The position numbers and the translations under genes were made by a program. Source: Clostridiales bacterium UBA1752 (GTDB taxonomy: Bacteria; Bacillota; Clostridia; Oscillospirales; CAG-382). Taken from it: a stretch of 9,221 nucleotides of DNA. This document shows positions 1-6,132 of the stretch, one piece after another (the stretch's first letter is position 1; every line of letters begins with the position of its first letter). The notes under the pieces were generated by a model that did not search any database, had not been told where the DNA came from, and saw only the letters and a list, made by a program, of their open reading frames with translations. The stretch is from positions 1-9,221 of the forward strand of contig DCHM01000025.1 in the NCBI GenBank assembly GCA_002314835.1. Direction: 5' to 3'.

Positions 1-44
1 TCTACCTTAGGAGGGGTTTATTATATCCATTTAACTATGAGGGC
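1..44 (-). tRNA. partial tRNA-Arg (anticodon CCT), 5' half only
   Basis: Read on the minus strand from base 44, the sequence fits the 5' half of a tRNA. It has a seven-base acceptor strand GCCCTCA, then TA at positions 8-9. The D-arm is GTTA, an eight-base loop AATGGATA containing the conserved GG, and TAAT. The anticodon loop CTCCTAA (bases 13 to 7) has T33, anticodon CCT and purine 37. The wording closely resembles tRNA-Arg(CCT) genes of Firmicutes. A perfect promoter lies just upstream, with the expected start about 8 bases before the mature 5' end. The 3' half is beyond the left edge, so the acceptor and T stems cannot be tested. The visible anticodon stem is poor: only two G-C pairs next to the loop form, and the next three positions do not pair. 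It could therefore be an interrupted or degenerate copy. Confidence 0.62.
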
Positions 45-58
45 TTGCCCAATGTTGA

Positions 59-87
59 ATTATACCCATACGCAGGTGGTTTGTCAA
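59..87 (-). promoter_or_regulatory. consensus sigma-A promoter for the tRNA-Arg
   Basis: On the minus strand a perfect -35 box TTGACA (87-82) and a perfect -10 box TATAAT (64-59) are separated by exactly 17 bases. Transcription should begin near base 52, a few bases ahead of the tRNA 5' end at 44. A full consensus match fits a strongly expressed stable RNA. It is divergent from the aspartokinase promoter. Confidence 0.8.
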
Positions 88-126
88 GCATTTTAGCCAA
101 ACTCGGCATATAATATTAAAAAAAGG

Positions 127-155
127 TTGCAAAAAGAAAATCCGTGTAGTATAAT
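127..155 (+). promoter_or_regulatory. promoter of the aspartokinase operon
   Basis: TTGCAA (127-132) and a perfect TATAAT (150-155) are separated by 17 bases. The sequence just upstream (107-124) is almost pure A/T and could act as an UP element. The start would fall near 162, giving a leader of only about 33 bases. That is too short for a lysine riboswitch or a T-box, and no terminator/antiterminator pair is visible. A second TATAAT at 109-114 has no suitable -35 box. Confidence 0.72.
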
Positions 156-194
156 AATTCATTATTTAGGTATTTATACTTTGGAGGGCAAATA

Positions 195-1523
195 ATGATT
201 CCCTATTATGACTTAAAAGCAGTCAAATTCGGCGGCAGTTCTCTGTCTTGTGCCGAACAAATCATAAAGAGCGCCGGCATCGTCAAGAGCGAGCGTTCGC
301 GCAGATTCGTTGTGCCTTCGGCACCCGGCAAGCGCTTTGACGGCGACGACAAAGTTACCGACCTGCTCATCAAGTCTTTCCGCACTGCTCAGAGCGGCGG
401 AGACATCAGCGAGGTCTTTGGACGTATTTGCGACCGTTTTAACGAAATAGTGGCAGGTCTCGGCATTTCTCTCGACCTCTCAAAAGAGCTGTCGGAGATT
501 AAAAAGAACATAGCAGGCGGCGCTACGCTCGACTATGCGGCGAGCCGCGGCGAATATCTCAACGGTCTCGTGCTGTCAAGCTATCTCGGCTTTAACTTCG
601 TTGACCCCAAAGAGCTTATTATATTTGACGACAACGGCGTATTTGACGCCAATGAAACGCAAGTCAGACTGTCTGCCAAGCTTTTAACGCTCGAAAACGC
701 AGTCGTACCCGGTTTTTACGGCAGCACCGTAAACGGTGAAATCAAGGTTTTCAGTCGCGGCGGCAGTGACATTACCGGCGCTATCGTAGCGCGTGCCGTA
801 GGTGCTGATATATACGAAAACTGGACTGACGTTTCGGGATTTTTGATGTGCGACCCTCGCATAGTACAGGACCCGAGACCGATAAAGACCATCACCTACC
901 GCGAGCTGAGAGAGCTGTCCTATATGGGTGCAACTGTATTGCACGAGGACGCAGTATTCCCCGTCAAGCTCGCAGGCATACCGATTAACATTCGCAATAC
1001 CAATATACCAACAGACCCCGGCACGATGATTGTGCCGACTGCAAAGGATTTTACTTCGCGTGACATCATCACCGGCATCGCAGGCAAAAAGCACCTCGCC
1101 GTCATCCGCATCGAAAAAGACCGCATGAATCAGGAAATCGGTTTTGGTGCAAAGGTTTTGCAGGTTTTCTGCGAGCGCGGACTGTCTTTTGAGCATCTGC
1201 CCTCCGGCATCGACACGATGTGCGTGGTTATTGCCGAGAGCGAAATCGACGGCAAAGAGCGCGACGTGCTTACCGCCATTACCAAGGCAGTCGCTCCCGA
1301 CAGCATTGAGCTCGAAAAAGGTCTGTCGCTGATAGCCGTAGTCGGTCGCGGTATGATTAACGCGCCCGGAACTGCTTCGCGCATTTTCAGCGCCATTGCT
1401 AAAGAAAACGTCAATATCCGCATGATAGACCAAGGCTCGAGCGAGCTCAATATCATCATCGGCGTTGACCAAGAGGAATTTGAAACCACTATCAAAGCTA
1501 TATACAAGGAGTTTTGCGCGTGA
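195..1523 (+). CDS. lysC: aspartokinase (aspartate kinase), monofunctional with two ACT domains
   Basis: Phosphorylates L-aspartate with ATP to give 4-aspartyl phosphate, the committed step toward lysine/diaminopimelate, threonine and methionine, in the cytoplasm. The N-terminal amino-acid-kinase domain (about residues 8-280) carries the KFGGSS nucleotide/substrate motif (11-16), SAPGK (42-46) and SRGGSDITG (187-195). The segment MGATVLHEDAVFPV (244-257) matches the family's GAKVLHPRAV region. Two C-terminal ACT domains (about 300-370 and 378-440), with VVGRGM (382-387) and GSSELNIII (414-422), are the usual site of feedback control by lysine and/or threonine. At 442 residues it is full length, with no homoserine dehydrogenase fusion. 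The ATG start has GGAGGG at 183-188, six bases upstream. The stop overlaps the next gene by four bases, so the two are co-transcribed. Which amino acid inhibits it cannot be read from sequence. The lysC symbol is by family, not orthology. Confidence 0.95.
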   Translation: MIPYYDLKAVKFGGSSLSCAEQIIKSAGIVKSERSRRFVVPSAPGKRFDGDDKVTDLLIKSFRTAQSGGDISEVFGRICDRFNEIVAGLGISLDLSKELSEIKKNIAGGATLDYAASRGEYLNGLVLSSYLGFNFVDPKELIIFDDNGVFDANETQVRLSAKLLTLENAVVPGFYGSTVNGEIKVFSRGGSDITGAIVARAVGADIYENWTDVSGFLMCDPRIVQDPRPIKTITYRELRELSYMGATVLHEDAVFPVKLAGIPINIRNTNIPTDPGTMIVPTAKDFTSRDIITGIAGKKHLAVIRIEKDRMNQEIGFGAKVLQVFCERGLSFEHLPSGIDTMCVVIAESEIDGKERDVLTAITKAVAPDSIELEKGLSLIAVVGRGMINAPGTASRIFSAIAKENVNIRMIDQGSSELNIIIGVDQEEFETTIKAIYKEFCA

Positions 1524-2140
1524 CCGGATACACGACGCTCGGCGGTGTCGGTACGGCTAATCTTATCGAAAAAAAGAGCGAGTTTATCGGCAACGCTTCG
1601 CCCGTCACAACCGAAGCCGCGGCACTCGAGTTTATAGCCAAAATCAAGTCGCAATATTCGGACGCAAAGCATAACGTTTACGCCTACAGTCTAAGAGACA
1701 ACAATACCGCCCGATTTACCGATGACGGAGAGCCGCACGGCACGGCAGGACTGCCCGTGCTCGACGTACTGCGAAAAGCAGGTATCGTCGATGCGGTCAT
1801 AGTCGTGACGAGGTATTTCGGAGGTGTATTGCTCGGCACTGGCGGACTGGTCAGAGCTTACTCAAAAGCCGCGTCGATGGCAGTCGAGCAAGCACAAATC
1901 AAGCTCATCGAGTGCCTTGCCAAGGTCAGCATTACTCTCAGCTATCCAGATTTTGCAAAATGTGAGCCGATGCTGGCTGATTACCCTTGCAGGCTGATAG
2001 ATAAACAGTTCGGCACGGGTGTTACGGCTACGCTGCTTATGCGCGGTGACGACGCAATCAAGCTACGCGAAGCCCTGCGCGAAGCAACCGCCGCGAGAGC
2101 CGCGTTTAATGACTTGGGTACGGAATATAACACGATATAA
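1520..2140 (+). CDS. yigZ: YigZ/IMPACT family protein (UPF0029 plus DUF1949)
   Basis: A 206-residue protein of the widespread YigZ (E. coli) / YvyE (B. subtilis) family, related to the N-terminal-type fold of eukaryotic IMPACT. The conserved block runs from KHNVYAY (50-56) through FTDDGEPHGTAG (66-77) to VVTRYFGGVLLGTGGLVRAY (95-114). A smaller C-terminal DUF1949-like domain occupies about 136-206. The bacterial function is not settled; a nucleic-acid or ribosome-related role has been suggested from structure. I chose GTG at 1520 rather than TTG at 1514: the Shine-Dalgarno AAGGAG (1506-1511) lies 8 bases before the GTG but only 2 before the TTG. The GTG also makes a GTGA overlap with the aspartokinase stop, implying translational coupling. 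The stop codon sits inside the downstream terminator stem. The metabolic link to aspartokinase is unclear and the pairing may be only positional. Confidence 0.93.
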   Translation: MTGYTTLGGVGTANLIEKKSEFIGNASPVTTEAAALEFIAKIKSQYSDAKHNVYAYSLRDNNTARFTDDGEPHGTAGLPVLDVLRKAGIVDAVIVVTRYFGGVLLGTGGLVRAYSKAASMAVEQAQIKLIECLAKVSITLSYPDFAKCEPMLADYPCRLIDKQFGTGVTATLLMRGDDAIKLREALREATAARAAFNDLGTEYNTI

Positions 2141-2166
2141 AAAAGAGAGCGTCAGCTCTCTTTTTT
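2139..2166. terminator. bidirectional intrinsic terminator
   Basis: A perfect inverted repeat: AAAAAAGAGAGC (2139-2150), loop GTCA (2151-2154), GCTCTCTTTTTT (2155-2166). It gives a GC-containing hairpin followed by a T-run in both directions, so it can end both the aspartokinase-yigZ operon and the convergent ABC transporter-YhhN operon. The yigZ TAA (2138-2140) enters the left arm. The TGA of the minus-strand gene (2154-2152) lies in the loop. Confidence 0.93.
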
Positions 2167-2883
2167 GCTATACATTATTGATGTAGCTATCATCGTTTGA
2201 CCGATAAAATAGCTAAAACCGTTGATATAATCGAGCGCGGTGTTGCCGCCCGTGAGATAGATTAGCGGTGAAATAGCCTTAAACAGCTTTGTAACGTCGA
2301 TAAACATTTCGAGTGCGAGCGCGACGTCCGACAGCATCCACAGCAGTACGCCGCAGATCAAAAGCACTGCCGCAGTGCCATGCAGTTTTTTATAAACCCC
2401 TACCGAAACCGCTTTGCCTGCCGCGAGCATTATCGCCGCCATATAGACTAAAACCGGCACGGTCAGCGCGCCGAGGTCTGCGTTTGACAGCAATAGCCAC
2501 GCCGACAGTCCCGAGAGCACGGCGGCTATGACGATTTCGAGCCAATTAAAGCCGTCCTGCTGGTAAAGCGATATGACGATGAGCACGGCATCGGCAAAAA
2601 ACATAGCCAAGCCGGAGATAAAAAACGCATTGCCTTTAGTGACGCTGAGTGCGAGCAGGACGTCGCCTGCCATGCCGCACATGATGGAAATGAGTAGCAA
2701 CAGCCCGTATTTGCCGTGCTTTTTATTTCTCGCAAAAGCGATAACGCCCACGGTGACAAACACAGCCGAGCAAAGTGCCTTGGACACGATATACATAACG
2801 TCGGCATTGGCCGCCGTGCGCAGTCCGAGCATATACAGTGACGTTACAATGAATGAAATAAAGACCGATATTGCCGCAAACAT
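2152..2883 (-). CDS. YhhN/TMEM86-family integral membrane protein (lysoplasmalogenase-like)
   Basis: A 243-residue, very hydrophobic protein with about eight predicted membrane spans. Two family-type polar signatures lie within helices: CGMAGDVLLAL (69-79) and WMLSDVALAL (182-191), with an early conserved-looking Lys at 35. These Asp-containing helices match the YhhN family (Pfam PF07947), whose animal members TMEM86A/B hydrolyse lysoplasmalogen. Whether bacterial members do the same is not generally shown, so enzymatic activity here is inference. The start lies one base after the ABC transporter stop (TAATATG arrangement), with GAGG about 10 bases upstream inside that gene, so translation is probably coupled. 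The coding sequence ends in the loop of the bidirectional terminator. A role in lipid or envelope homeostasis beside an envelope ABC transporter would be consistent but is unproven. Confidence 0.8.
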   Translation of the reverse strand: MFAAISVFISFIVTSLYMLGLRTAANADVMYIVSKALCSAVFVTVGVIAFARNKKHGKYGLLLLISIMCGMAGDVLLALSVTKGNAFFISGLAMFFADAVLIVISLYQQDGFNWLEIVIAAVLSGLSAWLLLSNADLGALTVPVLVYMAAIMLAAGKAVSVGVYKKLHGTAAVLLICGVLLWMLSDVALALEMFIDVTKLFKAISPLIYLTGGNTALDYINGFSYFIGQTMIATSIMYSKKES

Positions 2884-2884
2884 A

Positions 2885-5533
2885 TTATTCAGACCTCAGT
2901 GCGGTAACGGGGTCGCGCTTTGCGGCGATAGACGAAGGGATAAGACCTGCCACGAATGTAAGGAGCATAGAAATGATGATGAGTGCTATGCCGCCGCCAA
3001 GAGGCAGTATCGCCGCCACGTTCATGCCTGTCAGGTTGTGCAGTATGATATTGATTGGTATAGTTGCGAGCAGGGTAAGCCCTATTCCTATAGCGCCTGC
3101 CGTAAAGCCGACGATAAGGGTTTCGGCATTAAATACGCGCGAGATGTCGCGCTTTGACGCACCTACGGCACGGAGTATGCCGATTTCTTTGGTTCTCTCG
3201 AGTACAGAAATATACGTGATAACGCCTATCATGATAGACGAAACGACGAGCGAAACTGATACGAAGGCTATCAATACTATCGAAATCGCGTTTAAAATAG
3301 TGGTAATCGACGACATCAGCAGACCTACCGTGTCGGTATAATGGATAACCTTGGCGTCGTCGCCTTTAGCTTCGGCGGCGTTGTTGTAATCGTCGATAAT
3401 CGAGCAAATGACGTCCTTGGCGTCAAAGCTCTTTGGATAAATGTAGATAGTGCTGGGGACTTTGTTTTCGACGTAGCCGAGCTTTGATAGGTTTGCGTCG
3501 TAAGTGTCGTCGATTGCATACTGTTCCTTAAACATCTGCACGAGCTGGTCGTCGCTGAGATATGCAAGATACGGCTCGATGGTTGCTTTCTTTTCCTCGG
3601 GCATCTGAGATATGAGACTCTTTACGTATTCGGCTGTGATGGTGTCGGGAGGAAACTCGTTGCCGGTAAATACGTTGACGTCGGGATTTGCGAGCTGCTG
3701 TACTACGATTTCAGAATTATTAATACCGTCAACTATATAGTCGGTGAGTTCCTTGGTATATCCGACGTAAGCGTTTGTGGAGGTCGAAACGGCGTCGGGG
3801 CTCGGCATGGCGATACCCACTACCTTTAGCGTAAGACCGTCGTCAACTATCTCCTGCAATTTTGCACTGTCGCCCGAAACGTCAGTCCAGGCATCACCGT
3901 CTTTTTGATAGTAATCGGTGGGCAGTATGAGCTTAAAGGTCATGCTGAGGATTTCGTCGTAAGTAAACGACCTGTCGTCCACTTCGAGCGTTTCGCCTGC
4001 GTAAATCTTGTCGAGTATGTCGTCTATCTCGTCTGTATCACGGATACCGATAGCATACTGTATGAGGTCGCCGAGCTCCTTGCGGCTGTTGACAAACAGT
4101 ATAACCTCTTCTTTTGCTGTAGGCCACTGACCTGCCAAAAGGTCGTACTGAGTGCTGAGTAATTCGTCGTTGTCTATAAGCTCGTCCCAAACCTTTATCA
4201 TGCTCGTAAAGGTCGAAACGCCTGCTACCGAGCTATCGAGTATGGTGTCGTACAGGTCGCCGTATATCTTGCGGAATACGGTATTTGGGTCGAGCCTTAC
4301 CGCACCGTCCGAGGTATCGGATTTATAAACCAAAAACGGTACGTCGTAGCTGTAAGTTATGCCGCTGACATACTCGTCTATCGAGTGGGTTTTGCCACCG
4401 GCGTCTTTATAAACGCATTCGTCGCTCTCGATGTAATCTTTAAACGATGCGAGGTCGTTATACATAACTCCCGTGGTCATCGAATTTGCCATCTGCACCA
4501 GCTTTGACGAAGTGTAAATAGAGTCGGAAGCCATACGCTCCTGCTGTTTTTGCTCATAGTCCTCCTCGCCGTCCTCAGAGCCGAACATAGACGCAAGGTC
4601 AAAACTCTCGTATGTTAATTCGAGCGGATAAGACGAAAGCGTGTCCTCCTGTACTCGGTCAATGAACGCCTGTATGCCGTTGCTCATGGCGAGTATCAAC
4701 GCGATACCTATGATGCCGATGCTACCTGCAAACGAAGTGAGCAGGGTACGTGTCTTTTTGGTCATCAGATTTTTAAGCGAAAGATTGAGCGCGGTAAAAA
4801 ACGACATACGGGGTCGCTTACCCTTGGCTTTTTTGCTCTTTTGAGCGGCTGTCGGAGTATAAGGATTGGTGTCGCCTACTACAGCACCGTCACGCAGGTT
4901 GATAATACGGTCTGCATAGCGGTCGGCAAGCTCGGCATTGTGAGTAACCATTATTACGAGCCTGTCGCGCGAAACCTCTTTTAAAAGCTCCATAACCTGC
5001 AAGCCCGTCTCGGAATCAAGCGCGCCCGTAGGCTCGTCTGCGAGGACGATTTCGGGGTCGTTTATCAGTGCGCGGGCTATCGCCACACGCTGCATCTGAC
5101 CGCCAGACAGCTGATTTGGCTTTTTGTTGCCCTTGCCCTCGAGCCCTACCTTTTTGAGAGCGTCGAGCACGCGTGTGCGGCGCTGTGACTCGGGTATGCC
5201 CGAAAGCGTCAGTGCCATTTCGACATTTTGCATGACTGTCTGATGAGGTATCAGATTGTAGGACTGAAAAACAAAGCCTACCGAATGATTGCGGTAGTCG
5301 TCCCAGTCAGCCGCCTTAAAATCCTTGGTTGACTTGTCGGCTATAATAAGGTCGCCCTCGTTGTATCCGTCGAGGCCGCCTATGATATTGAGCATGGTAG
5401 TTTTGCCGCAGCCCGAAGGGCCAAGGATGGCTACAAACTCACTCTTGCGGAAAGCCAGCGAAACGCCCTTTAATGCCCTGACGGTTTCGCCTGCCGCGGT
5501 ATAATCTTTGACAATGTTTTTGAGAGTTAACAT
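2885..5533 (-). CDS. ABC transporter, fused ATP-binding and FtsX-type permease (MacB/LolCDE-like)
   Basis: An 882-residue single-chain half-transporter of the type VII (MacB/FtsX-like) superfamily. The N-terminal ATPase (1-220) has Walker A GPSGCGKTT (38-46), Q-loop FVFQSYN (87-93), signature LSGGQ (142-146), Walker B IVLADE (162-167) and switch His198. A basic linker (232-242, KSKKAKGKRPR) follows. The permease has one span (about 265-285), a roughly 450-residue extracytoplasmic domain (about 286-738), then three C-terminal spans (about 742-775, 803-830, 843-868). The FtsX signature ERTKEIGILRAVGASKRDI (779-797) lies between the last three spans. Such proteins usually dimerise and either extrude peptides or lipids or transmit force across the membrane; the substrate here is unknown. 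AGGAGAG (5544-5538) supports the ATG. It is first in an operon with the YhhN-like gene. No sensor kinase or response regulator is in the window. Confidence 0.9.
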   Translation of the reverse strand: MLTLKNIVKDYTAAGETVRALKGVSLAFRKSEFVAILGPSGCGKTTMLNIIGGLDGYNEGDLIIADKSTKDFKAADWDDYRNHSVGFVFQSYNLIPHQTVMQNVEMALTLSGIPESQRRTRVLDALKKVGLEGKGNKKPNQLSGGQMQRVAIARALINDPEIVLADEPTGALDSETGLQVMELLKEVSRDRLVIMVTHNAELADRYADRIINLRDGAVVGDTNPYTPTAAQKSKKAKGKRPRMSFFTALNLSLKNLMTKKTRTLLTSFAGSIGIIGIALILAMSNGIQAFIDRVQEDTLSSYPLELTYESFDLASMFGSEDGEEDYEQKQQERMASDSIYTSSKLVQMANSMTTGVMYNDLASFKDYIESDECVYKDAGGKTHSIDEYVSGITYSYDVPFLVYKSDTSDGAVRLDPNTVFRKIYGDLYDTILDSSVAGVSTFTSMIKVWDELIDNDELLSTQYDLLAGQWPTAKEEVILFVNSRKELGDLIQYAIGIRDTDEIDDILDKIYAGETLEVDDRSFTYDEILSMTFKLILPTDYYQKDGDAWTDVSGDSAKLQEIVDDGLTLKVVGIAMPSPDAVSTSTNAYVGYTKELTDYIVDGINNSEIVVQQLANPDVNVFTGNEFPPDTITAEYVKSLISQMPEEKKATIEPYLAYLSDDQLVQMFKEQYAIDDTYDANLSKLGYVENKVPSTIYIYPKSFDAKDVICSIIDDYNNAAEAKGDDAKVIHYTDTVGLLMSSITTILNAISIVLIAFVSVSLVVSSIMIGVITYISVLERTKEIGILRAVGASKRDISRVFNAETLIVGFTAGAIGIGLTLLATIPINIILHNLTGMNVAAILPLGGGIALIIISMLLTFVAGLIPSSIAAKRDPVTALRSE

Positions 5534-5556
5534 TTTGCTCTCCTTTCCTGCACGTT

Positions 5557-5586
5557 ATATTAAAAAAATTCGACATTTATCGACAA
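5557..5586 (-). promoter_or_regulatory. probable promoter of the ABC transporter operon
   Basis: On the minus strand, TTGTCG (5586-5581) and TAATAT (5562-5557) are 18 bases apart. The start would lie near 5550, giving a leader of about 17 bases that contains the ribosome site. Both elements deviate from consensus, which fits a promoter needing an activator. The -35 box overlaps the middle copy of a phased direct repeat. Confidence 0.45.
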
Positions 5587-5595
5587 ACTTTGACA
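5571..5595. repeat. three (C/T)GACA direct repeats at 10-base spacing, putative operator
   Basis: On the plus strand CGACA (5571-5575), CGACA (5581-5585) and TGACA (5591-5595) recur with exactly 5-base spacers, so all three face the same side of the helix. Read on the minus strand they are TGTC(A/G) boxes around the ABC transporter -35. Tandem direct repeats at 10-11 base spacing are the usual site type for OmpR/PhoB-family response regulators. Assignment to such a regulator is inference. Confidence 0.45.
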
Positions 5596-5659
5596 CTCCG
5601 TTATCTCCATGCGTCGGCTTTGCAGGCAAATAGGGCAAAACCGTGTCGAAACATTAGGC

Positions 5660-5688
5660 TTTACTCATTGCTCGCAGCGTGATAATAT
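5660..5688 (+). promoter_or_regulatory. possible promoter of the 76-residue gene
   Basis: TTTACT (5660-5665) and TAATAT (5683-5688) are 17 bases apart, with TGA immediately before the latter as an extended -10. The predicted start (near 5695) coincides with the ribosome site, which makes an unusually short leader, so this call is weak. Confidence 0.3.
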
Positions 5689-5706
5689 GTACGCGAGGTA
5701 AAGAAT

Positions 5707-5937
5707 ATGGAGCTTATTTATAATAACATCGTGGTATATCGTGATTTCGCACTCGAATACAAGCTTTTTGAATTAAACGGCGCTTTTGTTTTTGAAATAA
5801 TCAAAACTCAAAACGGCAAAACCGAATCAGACTCGGTGCCGATGGCTACAACGAAGCAAAACGCCCTGCGCATCGTGCAAGCACTGACGGTTTCGCAAGT
5901 GACGCCCTGCTCGTTGCGCGAGGCACTCGAGACGTAA
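5707..5937 (+). CDS. small acidic conserved-type protein, possibly DUF6514-like
   Basis: A 76-residue protein without membrane spans or signal peptide. It begins with a predicted beta-rich part (VVYRDFALEYKLFEL, 9-23; AFVFEIIKT, 26-34) and continues with a helix (KQNALRIVQAL, 50-60). The end, VTPCSLREALE (65-75), resembles the 'V-(T/S)-P-x-x-L' ending that I recall for the clostridial small-protein family DUF6514. That assignment is from memory and tentative. The ATG has GAGG (5695-5698) 8 bases upstream. Codon use looks like the neighbours and no competing long frame exists here, so I regard it as a real gene. It stands alone: divergent from the ABC transporter, followed by the tRNA-Glu promoter 17 bases after the stop, with no hairpin terminator between. 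Function unknown. Confidence 0.7.
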   Translation: MELIYNNIVVYRDFALEYKLFELNGAFVFEIIKTQNGKTESDSVPMATTKQNALRIVQALTVSQVTPCSLREALET

Positions 5938-5954
5938 AAAATACAAAAAAACGC

Positions 5955-5986
5955 TTGACAAACGGCAACGCTTGTGATAATATAAT
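5955..5986 (+). promoter_or_regulatory. promoter of tRNA-Glu
   Basis: A perfect TTGACA (5955-5960), a 17-base spacer, then extended -10 TGA-TAATAT (-10 box 5978-5983). An overlapping TATAAT (5981-5986) would need a 20-base spacer. The start is expected about 8-10 bases before the tRNA. A-rich sequence (5936-5951) directly upstream may act as an UP element. Confidence 0.78.
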
Positions 5987-5999
5987 CCTCGGTCGCTAT

Positions 6000-6071
6000 G
6001 GCCGGTTAGTCAAGTGGCTAAGACGTCGCCCTCTCACGGCGAAGGCAGGGGTCCGACTCCCCTACCGGTCA
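6000..6071 (+). tRNA. tRNA-Glu (anticodon CTC)
   Basis: A complete 72-base cloverleaf. The acceptor stem is GGCCGGT/ACCGGTC with one G-T pair and discriminator A6071. The D-arm has GTC/GAC and the loop GG at 6016-6017. The anticodon stem TCGCC/GGCGA (6026-6030/6038-6042) encloses loop CTCTCAC, with CTC at 6033-6035 reading GAG codons. The T stem is AGGGG/CCCCT (6047-6051/6059-6063). The 3' CCA is not encoded and must be added by the nucleotidyltransferase. The T-loop reads TCCGACT, so position 55 is C instead of the near-invariant T; this removes the usual pseudouridine-55 site. Otherwise it resembles bacterial tRNA-Glu closely, and its own promoter and terminator argue that it is expressed. 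Confidence 0.95.
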
Positions 6072-6079
6072 GCGAATTA

Positions 6080-6108
6080 AGCATTGCGGTGACGCAGTGC
6101 TTTTTTTT
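6080..6108 (+). terminator. intrinsic terminator of tRNA-Glu
   Basis: Stem AGCATTGCG (6080-6088) with CGCAGTGCT (6093-6101): nine pairs with one G-T, loop GTGA, followed by a run of eight T (6101-6108). It begins nine bases after the tRNA, so the tRNA is a single-gene transcript. Confidence 0.92.
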
Positions 6109-6132
6109 ACAAACACATGTAAAAGGGCTGCA

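Noticed and set aside
1..96. Plus-strand open frame from the window edge ending at TAG 94-96, including a possible 14-residue leader peptide from ATG 52
   Set aside because: It lies over the minus-strand tRNA-Arg and its consensus promoter, has only two threonines and no lysine, and no terminator/antiterminator follows. It is not supported as an attenuator or a gene end.
684..1472. 262-residue minus-strand open frame inside the aspartokinase gene
   Set aside because: It is antisense to a gene with clear family motifs throughout, shows no recognisable domain and has no ribosome site. It is a composition-driven shadow, as are the smaller frames there.
1514..1516. TTG at 1514 as the start of the YigZ-family gene
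   Set aside because: It leaves only two bases between AAGGAG and the start codon. GTG at 1520 gives eight and the typical GTGA overlap.
2573..3341. Plus-strand frames of 194 and 156 residues over the YhhN/ABC transporter junction
   Set aside because: They are antisense to two well supported genes, lack family features and have no suitable ribosome sites.
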